From NCBI GenBank assembly GCA_046327715.1, contig JAXLXY010000009.1, forward strand, positions 1 to 64,000: a stretch of DNA of 64,000 nt, read 5' to 3'. Both the position numbers and the translations under genes were made by a program. The notes under the pieces are model-generated. The model saw only the letters and a program-made list of their open reading frames with translations, searched no databases and was not told the DNA's origin. Of the stretch, positions 7,280 through 16,519 are shown piece after piece (position 1 is the stretch's first letter; every line of letters starts with the position of its first letter). The DNA is from JADJOM01 sp046327715 (GTDB lineage: Bacteria; Gemmatimonadota; Gemmatimonadetes; Gemmatimonadales; GWC2-71-9).

Positions 7280-9820
7280 ATGCTGAGCCTGCTCGGTCTG
7301 TTCCTGGTGGTCCAGGCGGAGGCGGTGACGCCACCGCCCACGCTGCCCTCGCCCACCTCGGTGCGCGCCACCCTCGCGGCCGAGCCCCCGGTGCTCGACG
7401 GCCGCGACAGCGACGCACTGTGGCGCGCCACGCCGGTGATCGACCAGTTCCTGGAGTCGCGCCCCACCGAGGGGGCGCCGCCCCGCTACCGGACCGAGGC
7501 GCGGCTCGCCTACGATGCGCGCTACTTCTACGCCTTCGTGCGGTCCTTCGACCCCCACCCCGACAGCATCATCAGCCTGCTGTCGCGCCGGGACGACCAG
7601 ACGGCGTCGGATCACGTCACGCTGATGATCGACTCCTATCACGACCGGCGGACCGGCTTCGAGTTCTCGGTCAACCCGGCGGGGGTCAAGTCGGACTACG
7701 CGATCTACAATGACGGCAACGAGGACGCGGCCTGGGACGCCGTGTGGGACGTGGCCACCCGGATCGACTCCCTGGGGTGGACGGCGGAGTACCGGATCCC
7801 GCTCTCCCAGCTGCGCTTCTCCACCCACGGCGATGGCACCTTCGGGGTGCTGATCTGGCGGGTCATCCAGCGCCACACCGCCACGGTGACCTGGCCGCTG
7901 TGGCGGCCCTCCACGTCCGGCTTCACCTCGCAGTTCGGCGAGCTCACCGGGCTCACCGGGCTGGAGAGCCCCGGACGGGCCGAGCTGACGCCGTACCTGG
8001 TGACGAAGAACGCGGAGCTGCCGGGATCGGCCACCCACGACCGGGACCAGCAGTTCACCGTCGGCGGCGACCTGCGCTACCGGCTGGCCTCGAACATCTT
8101 CCTCAACGCCACCATCAACCCCGACTTCGGCCAGGTGGAGGCGGATCCCTCGGAACTCAACCTGGGCGCCTTCGAGACCTTCTTCGGGGAGCGGCGCCCC
8201 TTCTTCGTGGAAGGGAAGGGCACCTTTGCCTTCAACGTGAACTGCGTGGTCGTGGTGGACTGCAGCACGGGGGAGGGGCTCTTCTACTCGCGGCGCATCG
8301 GGCGCTCGCCCCAGCTGGCCGGGGTCTATGGCGACGCCGGCTCCGCCACGTCCACCCGGATCCTCGGTGCCGCCAAGGTCACGGGCCGGCTCCCCGGCGG
8401 GTTCTCCCTCGGGCTGCTCGACGCCGTCACCGACCGGGTGGAGGGGCCCGGCAGCAGCACGCTCGAGCCCGCCACCAACTACGCGGTGCTGCGGGGCAAC
8501 CAGGACTACCACCAGGGCGCCGGCAGCGTCGGCTTCATGCTGACCGCCGTGAACCGGGCGCTCGACACCGAGAGTGCGCCGTACCTGCACCGGGGCGCCT
8601 ACAGCGGGGGGCTCGATGCCCGCCACCGCTTCTCCGGGCGCTTCGAGGTGTCCGGCTCGCTCGCCGCCAGCCGGGTGAGCGGCAGCCGTGCCGCCATCGC
8701 GGCCACCCAGCGGGACCCGGTGCACCTCTATCAGCGACCCGATGGGCCGCTCACCTTCGACTCGACCCGCACCGCGCTCTCCGGCACCAACCTGGAGCTG
8801 CGCTTCGCCAAGGTGGGCGGGCGGCGGCTGGTGTTCGAGACCGCCTACCAGCGCCGCACCCCGGGGTTCGAGATCAACGACGTGGGCTTCCTCCGGCAGG
8901 CCGACCAGCAGGCTTGGACCTCGTGGGCCAACCTGGCCTGGCGCACCCCGAACCGCGTCTTCCAGCAGCTGCGCTGGAACTTCAACAACTGGGAATACTG
9001 GAGCGCGGCCGGCCTGCCCACCGAGATGGCGTTCAACACCAACGTGCACACCCAGCTCACCAACCGGTGGTGGCTGCACCTGGGCGGCACCTGGGGCCAG
9101 GTCGGTGGCCACACCTTCTGTGACCGCTGTGCCCGGGGTGGCCCGGCGATCCGCCAGGACCCCTATCTCTCCCCGTGGGGCGGCATCGAGGGCGATGACC
9201 GGAAGGCGCTGGTGCCCTTCATGTGGGTCAACTACTACCGCGGCGACGGGGGTCGGTCGACCTCGCTGAGCCTGCAGCCCGAGCTGGACCTCAAGGTGAG
9301 CTCCCGGTTCAGCACCTCGCTCAGCGGCAACTGGCGCCGCAATCGGGACGACCTCCAGTACTTCGACACCTTCACGGACTCGACCGGGGCGTCGCACTTC
9401 ACCTTCGCCCACCTCAACCAGCGGACGCTGAGCCTCACCTGGCGCCTGGGCTACACCTTCAGCCCCACGACCTCGCTGCAGGTCTACGCGTCGCCGTTCA
9501 TCACCAAGGGCACCTACAGCCGGGTGCGGGAGGTCGCCCGCGCCCGGGCGGCGCGGTACACCGACCGGTACCAGGCCTATGGCGACACCGCCGTCACCAG
9601 CGACCCCGGGGGCTTCAACTTCCAGCAGTTCCGCTCCAACGTGGTCTTCCGCTGGGAGTACCGGCCCGGGTCCACGCTCTTCGTGGTCTGGAGCCAGGGG
9701 CGCGAGGGCTTCACGCCCGAGCAGGGCCGGGAGACCTTCGGCGGCGACCTGGGCGACCTGTTCCGCCGCCGCGCCAACGACACCTTCCTGGTCAAGCTCT
9801 CCTACTGGTTCTCGCGGTAG
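7280..9820 (+). CDS. DUF5916 outer-membrane protein with CBM9-like N-terminal domain
   Basis: 846 residues with a short signal peptide. Residues ~25-230 form a CBM9-like beta-sandwich (PPVLDGRDSDALW, then GFEFSVNPAG). Then comes the DUF5916 signature region NPDFGQVEADPSELNLGAFE followed by FFGERRPFF near 285-310. The rest is a long run of alternating beta strands ending in KLSYWFSR, consistent with an outer-membrane barrel. The biochemical role of the family is not established; carbohydrate binding or surface anchoring is often guessed. It is separated by ~70 bases from the HEAT gene and followed by a GC hairpin (9840-9862), so it is probably a single unit. Confidence 0.88.
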   Translation: MLSLLGLFLVVQAEAVTPPPTLPSPTSVRATLAAEPPVLDGRDSDALWRATPVIDQFLESRPTEGAPPRYRTEARLAYDARYFYAFVRSFDPHPDSIISLLSRRDDQTASDHVTLMIDSYHDRRTGFEFSVNPAGVKSDYAIYNDGNEDAAWDAVWDVATRIDSLGWTAEYRIPLSQLRFSTHGDGTFGVLIWRVIQRHTATVTWPLWRPSTSGFTSQFGELTGLTGLESPGRAELTPYLVTKNAELPGSATHDRDQQFTVGGDLRYRLASNIFLNATINPDFGQVEADPSELNLGAFETFFGERRPFFVEGKGTFAFNVNCVVVVDCSTGEGLFYSRRIGRSPQLAGVYGDAGSATSTRILGAAKVTGRLPGGFSLGLLDAVTDRVEGPGSSTLEPATNYAVLRGNQDYHQGAGSVGFMLTAVNRALDTESAPYLHRGAYSGGLDARHRFSGRFEVSGSLAASRVSGSRAAIAATQRDPVHLYQRPDGPLTFDSTRTALSGTNLELRFAKVGGRRLVFETAYQRRTPGFEINDVGFLRQADQQAWTSWANLAWRTPNRVFQQLRWNFNNWEYWSAAGLPTEMAFNTNVHTQLTNRWWLHLGGTWGQVGGHTFCDRCARGGPAIRQDPYLSPWGGIEGDDRKALVPFMWVNYYRGDGGRSTSLSLQPELDLKVSSRFSTSLSGNWRRNRDDLQYFDTFTDSTGASHFTFAHLNQRTLSLTWRLGYTFSPTTSLQVYASPFITKGTYSRVREVARARAARYTDRYQAYGDTAVTSDPGGFNFQQFRSNVVFRWEYRPGSTLFVVWSQGREGFTPEQGRETFGGDLGDLFRRRANDTFLVKLSYWFSR

Positions 9821-9839
9821 CCGGCGGCGGGCCGCCACC

Positions 9840-9862
9840 CGGCCGGGGGCCTCCCCCGGCCG
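9840..9862. terminator. GC-rich hairpin after the DUF5916 gene
   Basis: Perfect 10-bp stem CGGCCGGGGG / CCCCCGGCCG with a three-base loop, 20 bases after the stop. No T-tract follows, so termination is only plausible. Confidence 0.45.
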
Positions 9863-9928
9863 CGGGCACCGCACCACCACCCCCTCAGGCGCACGCCGCC
9901 CCGGCCCCTCAGGACCGGAAGCCGGCTC

Positions 9929-9957
9929 TTGACGGGCGCGCGGCCGTATCGTATATA
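9929..9957 (+). promoter_or_regulatory. Promoter of the ArsR-type regulator
   Basis: TTGACG (9929-9934), a 17-base spacer and TATATA (9952-9957). The predicted transcription start, about 9964-9966, is only a few bases before the ATG at 9969, implying a leaderless or nearly leaderless message. Confidence 0.7.
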
Positions 9958-9970
9958 ACCAAAAGGTTAT
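9955..9970. promoter_or_regulatory. ArsR-type operator overlapping the start codon
   Basis: ATAACC-AAAA-GGTTAT is a perfect inverted repeat. It overlaps the -10 box on one side and the first two bases of the ATG on the other. This is the expected autoregulatory site of the ArsR-type gene it precedes. Confidence 0.7.
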
Positions 9971-10346
9971 GAATGTCGCCCTGCGCCGGACCCCGGCCCC
10001 TGAACGCCTCGACGCCACCTTCATGGCGCTGGCCGACCCGACCCGCCGCGCCATCCTGGCCCGGCTGGCGCGGGGCGAGGCCTCCGTCTCGGAACTCGCG
10101 GAGCCGTTCGCGATGAGCCAGCCGGCCATCTCCAAGCACCTCAAGGTGCTGGAACGCGCGGGCCTGGTGTCCCGGGGGAGGGCGGCGCAGCGCCGGCCCC
10201 GGCGGCTCGAGGCCCGGCCGCTGGCCGAGGCCAACGAATGGCTCGAGCGGTACCGCCGGATCTGGGAGGGCAACTTCCAGCGGCTCGATGCCCTGCTCGA
10301 GCAGATGCAGGCGATGGACCCACACCGAACCCGCCCCGCGCGCTGA
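9969..10346 (+). CDS. ArsR-family winged-helix repressor
   Basis: 125 residues. The pattern LADPTRRAILARLARGE, then SVSELAEPFAMSQPAISKHL, is the ArsR winged helix of the group that pairs with SRPBCC proteins. The metal-binding cysteines of SmtB/ArsR are absent, so this is not an obvious metal sensor. The start at 9969 keeps the usual N-terminal extension; a downstream ATG at 10023 would remove it. GAGGAG at its 3' end serves the next gene, so the two form an operon. It probably represses its own promoter through the inverted repeat at 9955-9970. Confidence 0.88.
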   Translation: MNVALRRTPAPERLDATFMALADPTRRAILARLARGEASVSELAEPFAMSQPAISKHLKVLERAGLVSRGRAAQRRPRRLEARPLAEANEWLERYRRIWEGNFQRLDALLEQMQAMDPHRTRPAR

Positions 10347-10356
10347 GGAGGCCGCC

Positions 10357-10854
10357 GTGTCCCACCCCCGGACCCTGCACGTCACCACCCCGAACGACCG
10401 CGACATCGTGATCGTGCGCGAATTCGACGCGCCGCGACACCTGGTCTTCGAGGCCCTGCGCACCCCGGAGCTCATCCGGCAATGGCTGCTTGGCCCGCCG
10501 GGTTGGACCATGCCGGTCTGCGAGTTTCCCCGGAAGGCCGGTGAGCCGTACCGCTACGTGTGGCGCAACCAGCACGGGACGGAGATGGGAATGGGCGGCA
10601 TGGTGCTCGAGATGGTCCCGCCGGAGCGGATCGTGGCCACGGAGCGCTTCGATGACGCCTGGTATCCCGGCGACGCGGTGGACACCATGGAGCTGGTGGA
10701 GCGCGGGGGGAAAACGACGCTGACCATCACGGTCCGGTACGAATCGAAGGCGGCGCGGGACGTGGCGCTCCGGTCGGGCATGGAGACGGGAATGGCGGCC
10801 GGCTACGAGCGCCTCGACCACCTGCTGGTCGGGATGGCGGCCGGCCGGCCGTAG
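10357..10854 (+). CDS. SRPBCC / AHSA1 domain protein
   Basis: 165 residues in the START/Bet v1-like fold. The opening REFDAPRHLVFEAL and the later LIRQWLLGPPGW are typical of the Aha1-like (AHSA1) subgroup. These proteins bind small hydrophobic ligands; the ligand here is unknown. GTG at 10357 is chosen because GAGGAG (10345-10350) lies six bases upstream; the reading frame extends further left only into the regulator gene. The ArsR-SRPBCC pair is a common two-gene unit in which the regulator probably responds to whatever the SRPBCC protein handles. Confidence 0.85.
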   Translation: MSHPRTLHVTTPNDRDIVIVREFDAPRHLVFEALRTPELIRQWLLGPPGWTMPVCEFPRKAGEPYRYVWRNQHGTEMGMGGMVLEMVPPERIVATERFDDAWYPGDAVDTMELVERGGKTTLTITVRYESKAARDVALRSGMETGMAAGYERLDHLLVGMAAGRP

Positions 10855-10913
10855 CCTCCCGGCGCCCTCGCCCACCCCGCTGGCCCACGCCGCCCGTCTC
10901 CCAGGGAGCGCAC

Positions 10914-11375
10914 ATGCAGAAGATCACCCGGTTCCTGTGGTTCGACGGCAAGGTCGAGGAGGCGATGCACTTCTACGTCTCCGTCTTCCGCCATGCCCGG
11001 GTGGTGAACGTGCGGCGGGCCGGCCCGACGGGGCCGGTCTTCAGCGCCACGTTCCAGCTCGAGGGACTCGAGTTCCACGCCCTCAATGGCGGCCCGCTGC
11101 ATCACTTCACGCCCGCGGTCTCGTTCTTCATCAACTGCGAGACCCAGGCGGAGGTGGACGAGCTCTGGGGCCGCCTCACGGCCGACGGGGGGCAGGCCCA
11201 GCCGTGCGGCTGGGTCACGGACCGGTTCGGGTTGTCCTGGCAGGTCATTCCCGGCGTGCTGGGCCGCCTGCTGGGCGACCCCGATCCGGTGAAGTCGCAA
11301 CGGGTGATGCAGGCCATGCTGCAGATGAAGAAGATCGAGATCGCCGGGCTGCAGCGCGCCTACGATGGCCACTGA
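10914..11375 (+). CDS. VOC-family (PhnB-like) protein
   Basis: 153 residues of the vicinal-oxygen-chelate superfamily, PhnB/3-demethylubiquinone methyltransferase-like subgroup. Typical pieces are KITRFLWFDGKVEEAMHFY at the N-terminus, FHALNGGP in the middle, and DRFGLSWQVIP near residue 105. Members are usually annotated only by fold and rarely have a proven substrate. AGGGAG at 10903-10908 precedes the ATG by five bases. Its 3' end overlaps the next gene by 11 bases. It may belong to the ArsR-SRPBCC unit, since such trios recur. Confidence 0.85.
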   Translation: MQKITRFLWFDGKVEEAMHFYVSVFRHARVVNVRRAGPTGPVFSATFQLEGLEFHALNGGPLHHFTPAVSFFINCETQAEVDELWGRLTADGGQAQPCGWVTDRFGLSWQVIPGVLGRLLGDPDPVKSQRVMQAMLQMKKIEIAGLQRAYDGH

Positions 11376-12108
11376 CCGGCCGGACCTCGCGACGGTGCTG
11401 GCCCTGCTGGAGCGGCGGGGTACCGCGGCCACCCGCCGGGGCATGGCGCGGTACGGCCTCGTCGCGGCGCGGGCCTACGGCGTGCCGATGGGCACGCTGC
11501 TCGCGCTGGCCCGGCGGCTCGGCGTGGATCACGCGCTGGCCCGGAGCCTGTGGAAGAGCGGCTGGTATGAGGCCCGGCTGCTGGCTGCGCTGGTGGGCGA
11601 CCCGGCGCGGGTCACGGTCCGCGAGATGGACGCCTGGGCGGCGAGCTTCGAGAACTGGGGCGACTGCGACACGGTCTGCTTCAAGCTGTGGGACCGGACA
11701 CCGCTCGCGTGGGGCCGGGCGCGCGCCTGGGCCCGCTCGCCGCGGGAGCTGGTGCGCCGCGGGGGGTTCGTGCTCATGGCATGCCTGGCCCTGCACGACC
11801 GGGCCTCGCCCGATCGGCGCTTCCTCGCCTTCCTCGAGCTGATCGAGCGGGGCGCCGCGGATGCACGCCCGATGGTGCAGAAAGGCGCGAGCTGGGCGCT
11901 GCGGAGCATCGGCCGGCGCAATGGGGAACTGCACCGGGCCGCGGTGGCGGTGGCGGGCCGGTTGGCGAAGGCCGCGGAGGCATCGTCCCGCTGGGTGGGC
12001 AAGGACGCGCTGCGGGAATTGACCAGCGCCAAGGTGCGTGCCGCGCTGGCCCGGCGGCGCGCCAGGGTCAGCGCTGCTGGCGCCCGAACCCCGGCTCGAC
12101 GTGGATGA
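11365..12108 (+). CDS. DNA alkylation repair (AlkD-like) protein
   Basis: 247 residues, all-helical. The segment from about 55 to 215 has the ALK-repeat pattern of AlkD-type glycosylases: an ALARSLWKSGWYEARLLAAL helix pair, then SFENWGDCDTVC and later VQKGASWALRSIGRR. Family members remove bulky or cationic alkyl bases without base flipping; here activity is inferred from fold only. The start overlaps the VOC gene by 11 bases. The last 41 bases run into the 3' end of the convergent MFS gene, so the two messages would be complementary there. Confidence 0.82.
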   Translation: MATDRPDLATVLALLERRGTAATRRGMARYGLVAARAYGVPMGTLLALARRLGVDHALARSLWKSGWYEARLLAALVGDPARVTVREMDAWAASFENWGDCDTVCFKLWDRTPLAWGRARAWARSPRELVRRGGFVLMACLALHDRASPDRRFLAFLELIERGAADARPMVQKGASWALRSIGRRNGELHRAAVAVAGRLAKAAEASSRWVGKDALRELTSAKVRAALARRRARVSAAGARTPARRG

Positions 12109-13438
12109 GCGCTGCCGCCACGAACGACGGGAGGGTGGCCACGCAGGCCCAGAGAAAGAACGTGACGTAGCCCAGCTGGTCCTGGAGCCACCCGGCCCAC
12201 ATCCCCGGCAGCATCATCCCGAGCGCCATGAACCCGGTGCAGATCGCGTAGTGGGCCGCCTTGTGCACCCGGGTCCCGTCGGCGCCGCCGGCCACCATCA
12301 GCATGTACACCAGGTACGCGGTGAACCCGAAGCCGTAGCCGAACTGCTCCAGCGCGATCGCGCCGCTCACGACCCCCAGGCCGGCCGGCTGCCAGGTGGC
12401 CAGCGCCACGAACACCAGGTTGGGCAGGTGCATGCAGAGCATGAGCGGCCAGAGCACCCGCCGCAGTCCCGCACGGGAGATCACCCACCCGCCCAGCAGC
12501 CCGCCCAGCACCAGCGCGCTCACCCCCACCGTGCCGTACGCGATCCCCACGTCCTCCGTGGCCAGCCCGAGTCCCCCGACCTCCCGCGCGTCGAGCAGGA
12601 ACGGCGTCACCAGCTTGAGGAGCTGCGCCTCGGCGAAGCGATAGAGCAGCAGGAAGGCGAGGATGCGCCCGATGCCGGGCTGCCGGAAGAACGCGGCGAA
12701 GACCTCCGCGAAGTCCGCCCCGAAGGCCTGGCCACGGGACACGGGGCCGTCGGCCGCCGGCACGGGCAGCGCCCAGAGATGATAGAGCCCCGCCGCCGCA
12801 AAGACCGCCGCCAGGATGGCGAAGACCGTCACCCACGCCGTCACCACGCTGCCGGTCTGCGCCTGCAGGCGGCCGGCCAGGTACACCAGGCCACCCTGGC
12901 CCGCGATCATCGCCAGGCGGTAGGAGGTGCTCCGCACTCCCACGAAGGCGGCCTGGGCATGCGGCGGCAGCGCGAGCAGGTAGAAGCCGTCGGCGGCGAT
13001 GTCGTGGGTGGCTGAGGCGAATGCCATCAGCCAGAACACCGCGAGGGTGAGGCGGAGGAACCCGGAGGCGGGAAGCGCGAGCGCCACCATGGCCAGCGCG
13101 GCGCCGATCACGAACTGCAGCACGATCACCCAGCGGCGCTTGGTGCCCAGCAGGTCGACCAGCGGGCTCCACAGCGGCTTGATGACCCACGGGAGGTAGA
13201 GCCAGCTGGTGTAGAGGGCGATCTCGGTGTTGGAGATGCCGAGGTTCTTGTAGAGCACCACGGCCAGCGTCATCACCACGACGTACGGCAGCCCCTGGCT
13301 GAAGTAGAGCGTGGGGATCCAGCGCCAGGGCTGGCCGGAGGAGCGATCGGGCTGAGGGGGAGGGGCCACGGGGCTCGGCTGGAGGTCGGGGTCGGCGGCG
13401 ACTGGCTGCAAGGTGGTCCGGTCGCGGGCCCGCGGCAA
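12068..13438 (-). CDS. MFS transporter, AmpG-like
   Basis: 456 residues with about twelve membrane segments. The opening WIPTLYFSQGLPYVVV and then YKNLGISNTEIAL resemble the AmpG/PAT group, which imports anhydromuropeptides in peptidoglycan recycling. AmpG is a reasonable but unproven call; other peptide or acetyl-CoA transporters share the signature. The start codon is uncertain: the longest frame begins with TTG at 13438 without a visible ribosome site, and the first ~35 residues are Pro-rich and dispensable. It ends inside the convergent AlkD-like gene. Whether it feeds the BlaI system 9 kb away cannot be judged from the sequence. Confidence 0.78.
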   Translation of the reverse strand: MPRARDRTTLQPVAADPDLQPSPVAPPPQPDRSSGQPWRWIPTLYFSQGLPYVVVMTLAVVLYKNLGISNTEIALYTSWLYLPWVIKPLWSPLVDLLGTKRRWVIVLQFVIGAALAMVALALPASGFLRLTLAVFWLMAFASATHDIAADGFYLLALPPHAQAAFVGVRSTSYRLAMIAGQGGLVYLAGRLQAQTGSVVTAWVTVFAILAAVFAAAGLYHLWALPVPAADGPVSRGQAFGADFAEVFAAFFRQPGIGRILAFLLLYRFAEAQLLKLVTPFLLDAREVGGLGLATEDVGIAYGTVGVSALVLGGLLGGWVISRAGLRRVLWPLMLCMHLPNLVFVALATWQPAGLGVVSGAIALEQFGYGFGFTAYLVYMLMVAGGADGTRVHKAAHYAICTGFMALGMMLPGMWAGWLQDQLGYVTFFLWACVATLPSFVAAALIHVEPGFGRQQR

Positions 13439-13459
13439 GCCGGGCGGTGAGGCGCCGCG

Positions 13460-16147
13460 CTAGTCCTCCCGCAGCGCGGCCATGGGGTCCATCCGCGCCG
13501 CCCGCCAGGCGGGGATCGCCCCGGCCGCCAGGGCCACGAGCAGGACCAGCGCCAGGGTGGCGCCGATCGTGGCGGGGTCGCCCGGACGCACCCCATAGAG
13601 GAAGCCCTCGACCAGCCGGCCTCCGGCCAGGGCCCCGGCCAGCCCCAGCGCCAGCCCGGGCACCACCAGCCGGCCGACCTCGGCCACGATCATCCACAGC
13701 ACCCGCTGCCGCTCGGCCCCGAGCGCGAGCCGGATCCCGATCTCGTTCCGGCGTTGCGCCACGTTGTAGGCCATGATGCCGTACAACCCCACCAGCGCCA
13801 GCACCAGCGCGAGCGCGCCGAAGAAGCCCGCGAGCGTCGCCAGCAGGCGCTCCCGTGCCAGCGAGCGGGCCACCTGGCTCTCGACGGTGAAGGCGGAGAA
13901 CGAGGCCCGGGGGTCGACCTCCGCGATCGCGGCTCGTACGCCGGGGACCAGCGCGTCCGGGGCGCCCTCGGTCTTGAGGATGTAGGTGATGGCCCACGAG
14001 GGCTCGGTCGCCTGTTCGAGGGCGGAGTAGACGATCGGCTCCGGCGACTCCCGCAGGTTGCGGTACTTGGCGTCCTCCACGACGCCGACCACCGTCACCG
14101 GGAGCCGGGAATTGGAGCCGGTCTCCAGCAGCAGCGACTGGCCGATCGGCGACTCGCCGGGGAAGAACTTCGACGCCATGGCCTGGTTGACGATCACGGC
14201 GGTCGGTCCGCCCGCCACGTCTTCCGGGCCGAAGTCGCGGCCCGCGAGGAGGCGGGTGCCACTGGCGGAGAAGTAACCGCGACTGACGCGATTGAAGTAG
14301 CTCACCCGCTGGTCCCACTCGGTGGGCTCCGGCCGTCCGGGGCGGAAGACGCCCCCGTTCCATCCGGCCCCCGAGACGGGCAGCACCATGACCGAGCCCG
14401 CCTCCAGCACGCCGGGCACGGTCCGGAGGCGTGCCAGGACCTGGCGTTCGAGGGCGATGCGCTGGGCATCCCCATATCCGCCGGCGATCAGGTTGAGGTT
14501 GACCGCCAGCCGCCCCTCCCGCTCGAAGCCGGGATCGATGGTGGCCAGGGTGCGGAACGTGCCCAGCAGGAGGGCCGCGCCGCTCACGAGCACCAGCGAG
14601 AGCGCCACCTGGGCCAGCACCAGCCCCTTGCCGAGGGTGAGCCTGGCCGATCCGCCGGCGACCACGCCGCGTCCCCCGGCGCGCATGGCTCCCTGTGGAT
14701 CGACCCGGGTGGCCCGCCACGCCGGGATCAGGCCGAACAGCAGCCCGGTGAGCACGGCGATGCCTGCCGTGAACCCCAGCAGGCGGAGGTCGGGCGAGAG
14801 ATCGAGCCACACCCCGCCACCGCGGGTGGCGAGCATGCGGACCAGCAGCGCGCTGCTCCAGCGGGCGAAAAAGACCCCCAGGGCCGCTCCCAGGAGCGCG
14901 AGCAGGAGGCTCTCGGTCAGGGCCTGCCGGATGAGGCGGGCGCGGCTCGCGCCGAGGGCCAGGCGCATGGCGATCTCGTGGCGCCGCGCGGCGCCGCGGG
15001 CAAGCAGCAGGTTGGCCACGTTGGCGCAGGCAATCAGCAGCACCAGCGCCACCACCCCCATGAGCATCAGGAGCGCCGGCCGGTAGGTCAGCCGCATCTC
15101 GGAGACGCCGGTGCTGGCCGGCATCGCCTGGAGCCGGCTCTCCCGGTAGCTGCGCAGGTTGTCCCCGTCCCAATCGGCGGGCGCGGTCGCGGCGAAGATC
15201 CCCGGCGAGAGCGCCGCCAGCCGGCCATCCACGTCGGCCGCGGCGAGCCCCGGCCGGGGGCGGCCGAGGATCGTCAGGAACCAGTACGCCCGGACGTCGA
15301 GCCCGGAGTTGGTGCCCTGGATGATGGCCTCGGCGCAGAGCGGCACGTACACCTGCACCGATCGCCCCACCTCCACCCCGAAGAAGCCGGACTGCGCCAC
15401 GCCGATCACCTCGAAGGCGCGGCCCTCCACCATCAGGGTGCGCCCGACCACCCCCGGGTCGCCGCCGTACTCGGATTGCCAGAAGCCGTGCCCGAGCACC
15501 GCCAGGGCGGGGCAACCGCGGTAGTCGTCGGCGCCGGAGAGGAGGCGGCCGGCGGCCGGCCGTACGCCCAGGGTGGGGAAGTAGTCGCCCCCGACGTAGT
15601 TGCCGGTAACGTGCCGGGTCTCGCCGCTGCTGGCCAGGTTGAAGGGGGAATAGGAGAAGGCCAGGATGCCGCTGAACATGTCCTGCTCGCGGCGGAGCGC
15701 TTCCCAGATCGGGTTGGTGAACTCCGCGCCGCCGGTCTCGCCCCGGGTCACCTGGACCAGGGCCTGCGGCTCGGCCACCGGCAGGGTGCGCAGCAGGAGC
15801 GCGTTGAACAGGCTGAAGATCGCCGTGTTCGCGCCGATGCCGAGCCCGAGCGAGAGCAGCACCGTCAGCGTGAATCCCGGGGCGGCGCGCAGGCCGCGCA
15901 CCGCGTAGCGGAGGTCCTGGCCCAGCGTTCCGAGCCAGGCCACGATGTCGACCTCCCGGGTCGCCTCTCGCACCCCGGCGCGATGCCCGAACTGCAGGCG
16001 GGCGGCCCGCTCCGCCTCCGCCCGCGACAGGCCGCGCGCCTCGAGGGTGTCGGCCAGCTCGGCCAGGTGGAAGTCGAGCTCCCGGTCGAGGTCCCGGCCG
16101 TGCCGGGTGGAGCGGACGAGGTTCTGCAGGCGGGTCAGCCAGCTCAT
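13460..16147 (-). CDS. ADOP-type ABC transporter permease (MacB/FtsX-like)
   Basis: 895 residues. The first ~80 form the soluble prefix found in the 'acidobacterial duplicated orphan permease' family (RELDFHLAELADTLEARGLS). A membrane helix, a MacB-type periplasmic domain and an FtsX segment follow, then a second copy of the pair, with NEIGIRLALGA-type loops in the FtsX parts. No ATPase is encoded nearby, as is usual for this family. The ATG at 16147 is preceded by GGGGGA; upstream extensions of the frame read through the PadR gene and are spurious. PadR ends 14 bases upstream, so the two form an operon. The substrate is unknown. Confidence 0.9.
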   Translation of the reverse strand: MSWLTRLQNLVRSTRHGRDLDRELDFHLAELADTLEARGLSRAEAERAARLQFGHRAGVREATREVDIVAWLGTLGQDLRYAVRGLRAAPGFTLTVLLSLGLGIGANTAIFSLFNALLLRTLPVAEPQALVQVTRGETGGAEFTNPIWEALRREQDMFSGILAFSYSPFNLASSGETRHVTGNYVGGDYFPTLGVRPAAGRLLSGADDYRGCPALAVLGHGFWQSEYGGDPGVVGRTLMVEGRAFEVIGVAQSGFFGVEVGRSVQVYVPLCAEAIIQGTNSGLDVRAYWFLTILGRPRPGLAAADVDGRLAALSPGIFAATAPADWDGDNLRSYRESRLQAMPASTGVSEMRLTYRPALLMLMGVVALVLLIACANVANLLLARGAARRHEIAMRLALGASRARLIRQALTESLLLALLGAALGVFFARWSSALLVRMLATRGGGVWLDLSPDLRLLGFTAGIAVLTGLLFGLIPAWRATRVDPQGAMRAGGRGVVAGGSARLTLGKGLVLAQVALSLVLVSGAALLLGTFRTLATIDPGFEREGRLAVNLNLIAGGYGDAQRIALERQVLARLRTVPGVLEAGSVMVLPVSGAGWNGGVFRPGRPEPTEWDQRVSYFNRVSRGYFSASGTRLLAGRDFGPEDVAGGPTAVIVNQAMASKFFPGESPIGQSLLLETGSNSRLPVTVVGVVEDAKYRNLRESPEPIVYSALEQATEPSWAITYILKTEGAPDALVPGVRAAIAEVDPRASFSAFTVESQVARSLARERLLATLAGFFGALALVLALVGLYGIMAYNVAQRRNEIGIRLALGAERQRVLWMIVAEVGRLVVPGLALGLAGALAGGRLVEGFLYGVRPGDPATIGATLALVLLVALAAGAIPAWRAARMDPMAALRED

Positions 16148-16161
16148 GGGATCCCCCGGGC

Positions 16162-16497
16162 TCAGGCGAAGCGAAGGACGCGGTTGACGCCGGTGGTGAG
16201 GCGCTGCCAGCTGGCCTCCTCGACCGCGAGCTGCTTGCGACCCGGCGCCGTGAGGCTGTAGAACCGCGCCTCCCGGTTCTTCTCGGTGATGCCCCACTCG
16301 GCCTTGACCCAGCCCTGCTGTTCCATGCGGTGCAGTGCGGGGTACAGCGAGCCCTCCTCCACCCGGAGCAGTTCGTCCGACACCCGCTGGATGTGGGCCG
16401 TGATGGCGTAGCCGTGCAGCCGGCCTTGGGCGGCCAGGCACTTGAGGACGAGCAGGGCGAGGGTGCCCTGGAGGATGTCGTTTTTCGGCCGCGCCAT
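16162..16497 (-). CDS. PadR-family transcriptional regulator
   Basis: 111 residues, the short PadR form. ILQGTLALLVLKCLA and GYAITAHIQRV belong to the winged helix; EEGSLYPALHRMEQQGW is the recognition helix and turn, and REARFYSLT the wing. The C-terminal helix gives the dimer. GGGGAG precedes the ATG on the minus strand. The 16-bp palindrome just upstream is its likely operator, and the ADOP permease downstream is its probable target. Confidence 0.92.
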   Translation of the reverse strand: MARPKNDILQGTLALLVLKCLAAQGRLHGYAITAHIQRVSDELLRVEEGSLYPALHRMEQQGWVKAEWGITEKNREARFYSLTAPGRKQLAVEEASWQRLTTGVNRVLRFA

Positions 16498-16519
16498 GGT
16501 CTCCCCGTTCTAGCTATGC

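Noticed and set aside
5855..10273. Minus-strand open frame of about 1470 codons opposite the HEAT and DUF5916 genes
   Set aside because: It is an antisense shadow of well-supported + strand genes, with atypical composition.
11529..15515. Minus-strand open frame of about 1330 codons across the MFS and permease genes
   Set aside because: It runs through two real genes in a different frame and has Arg/Gly/Pro-rich nonsense composition.
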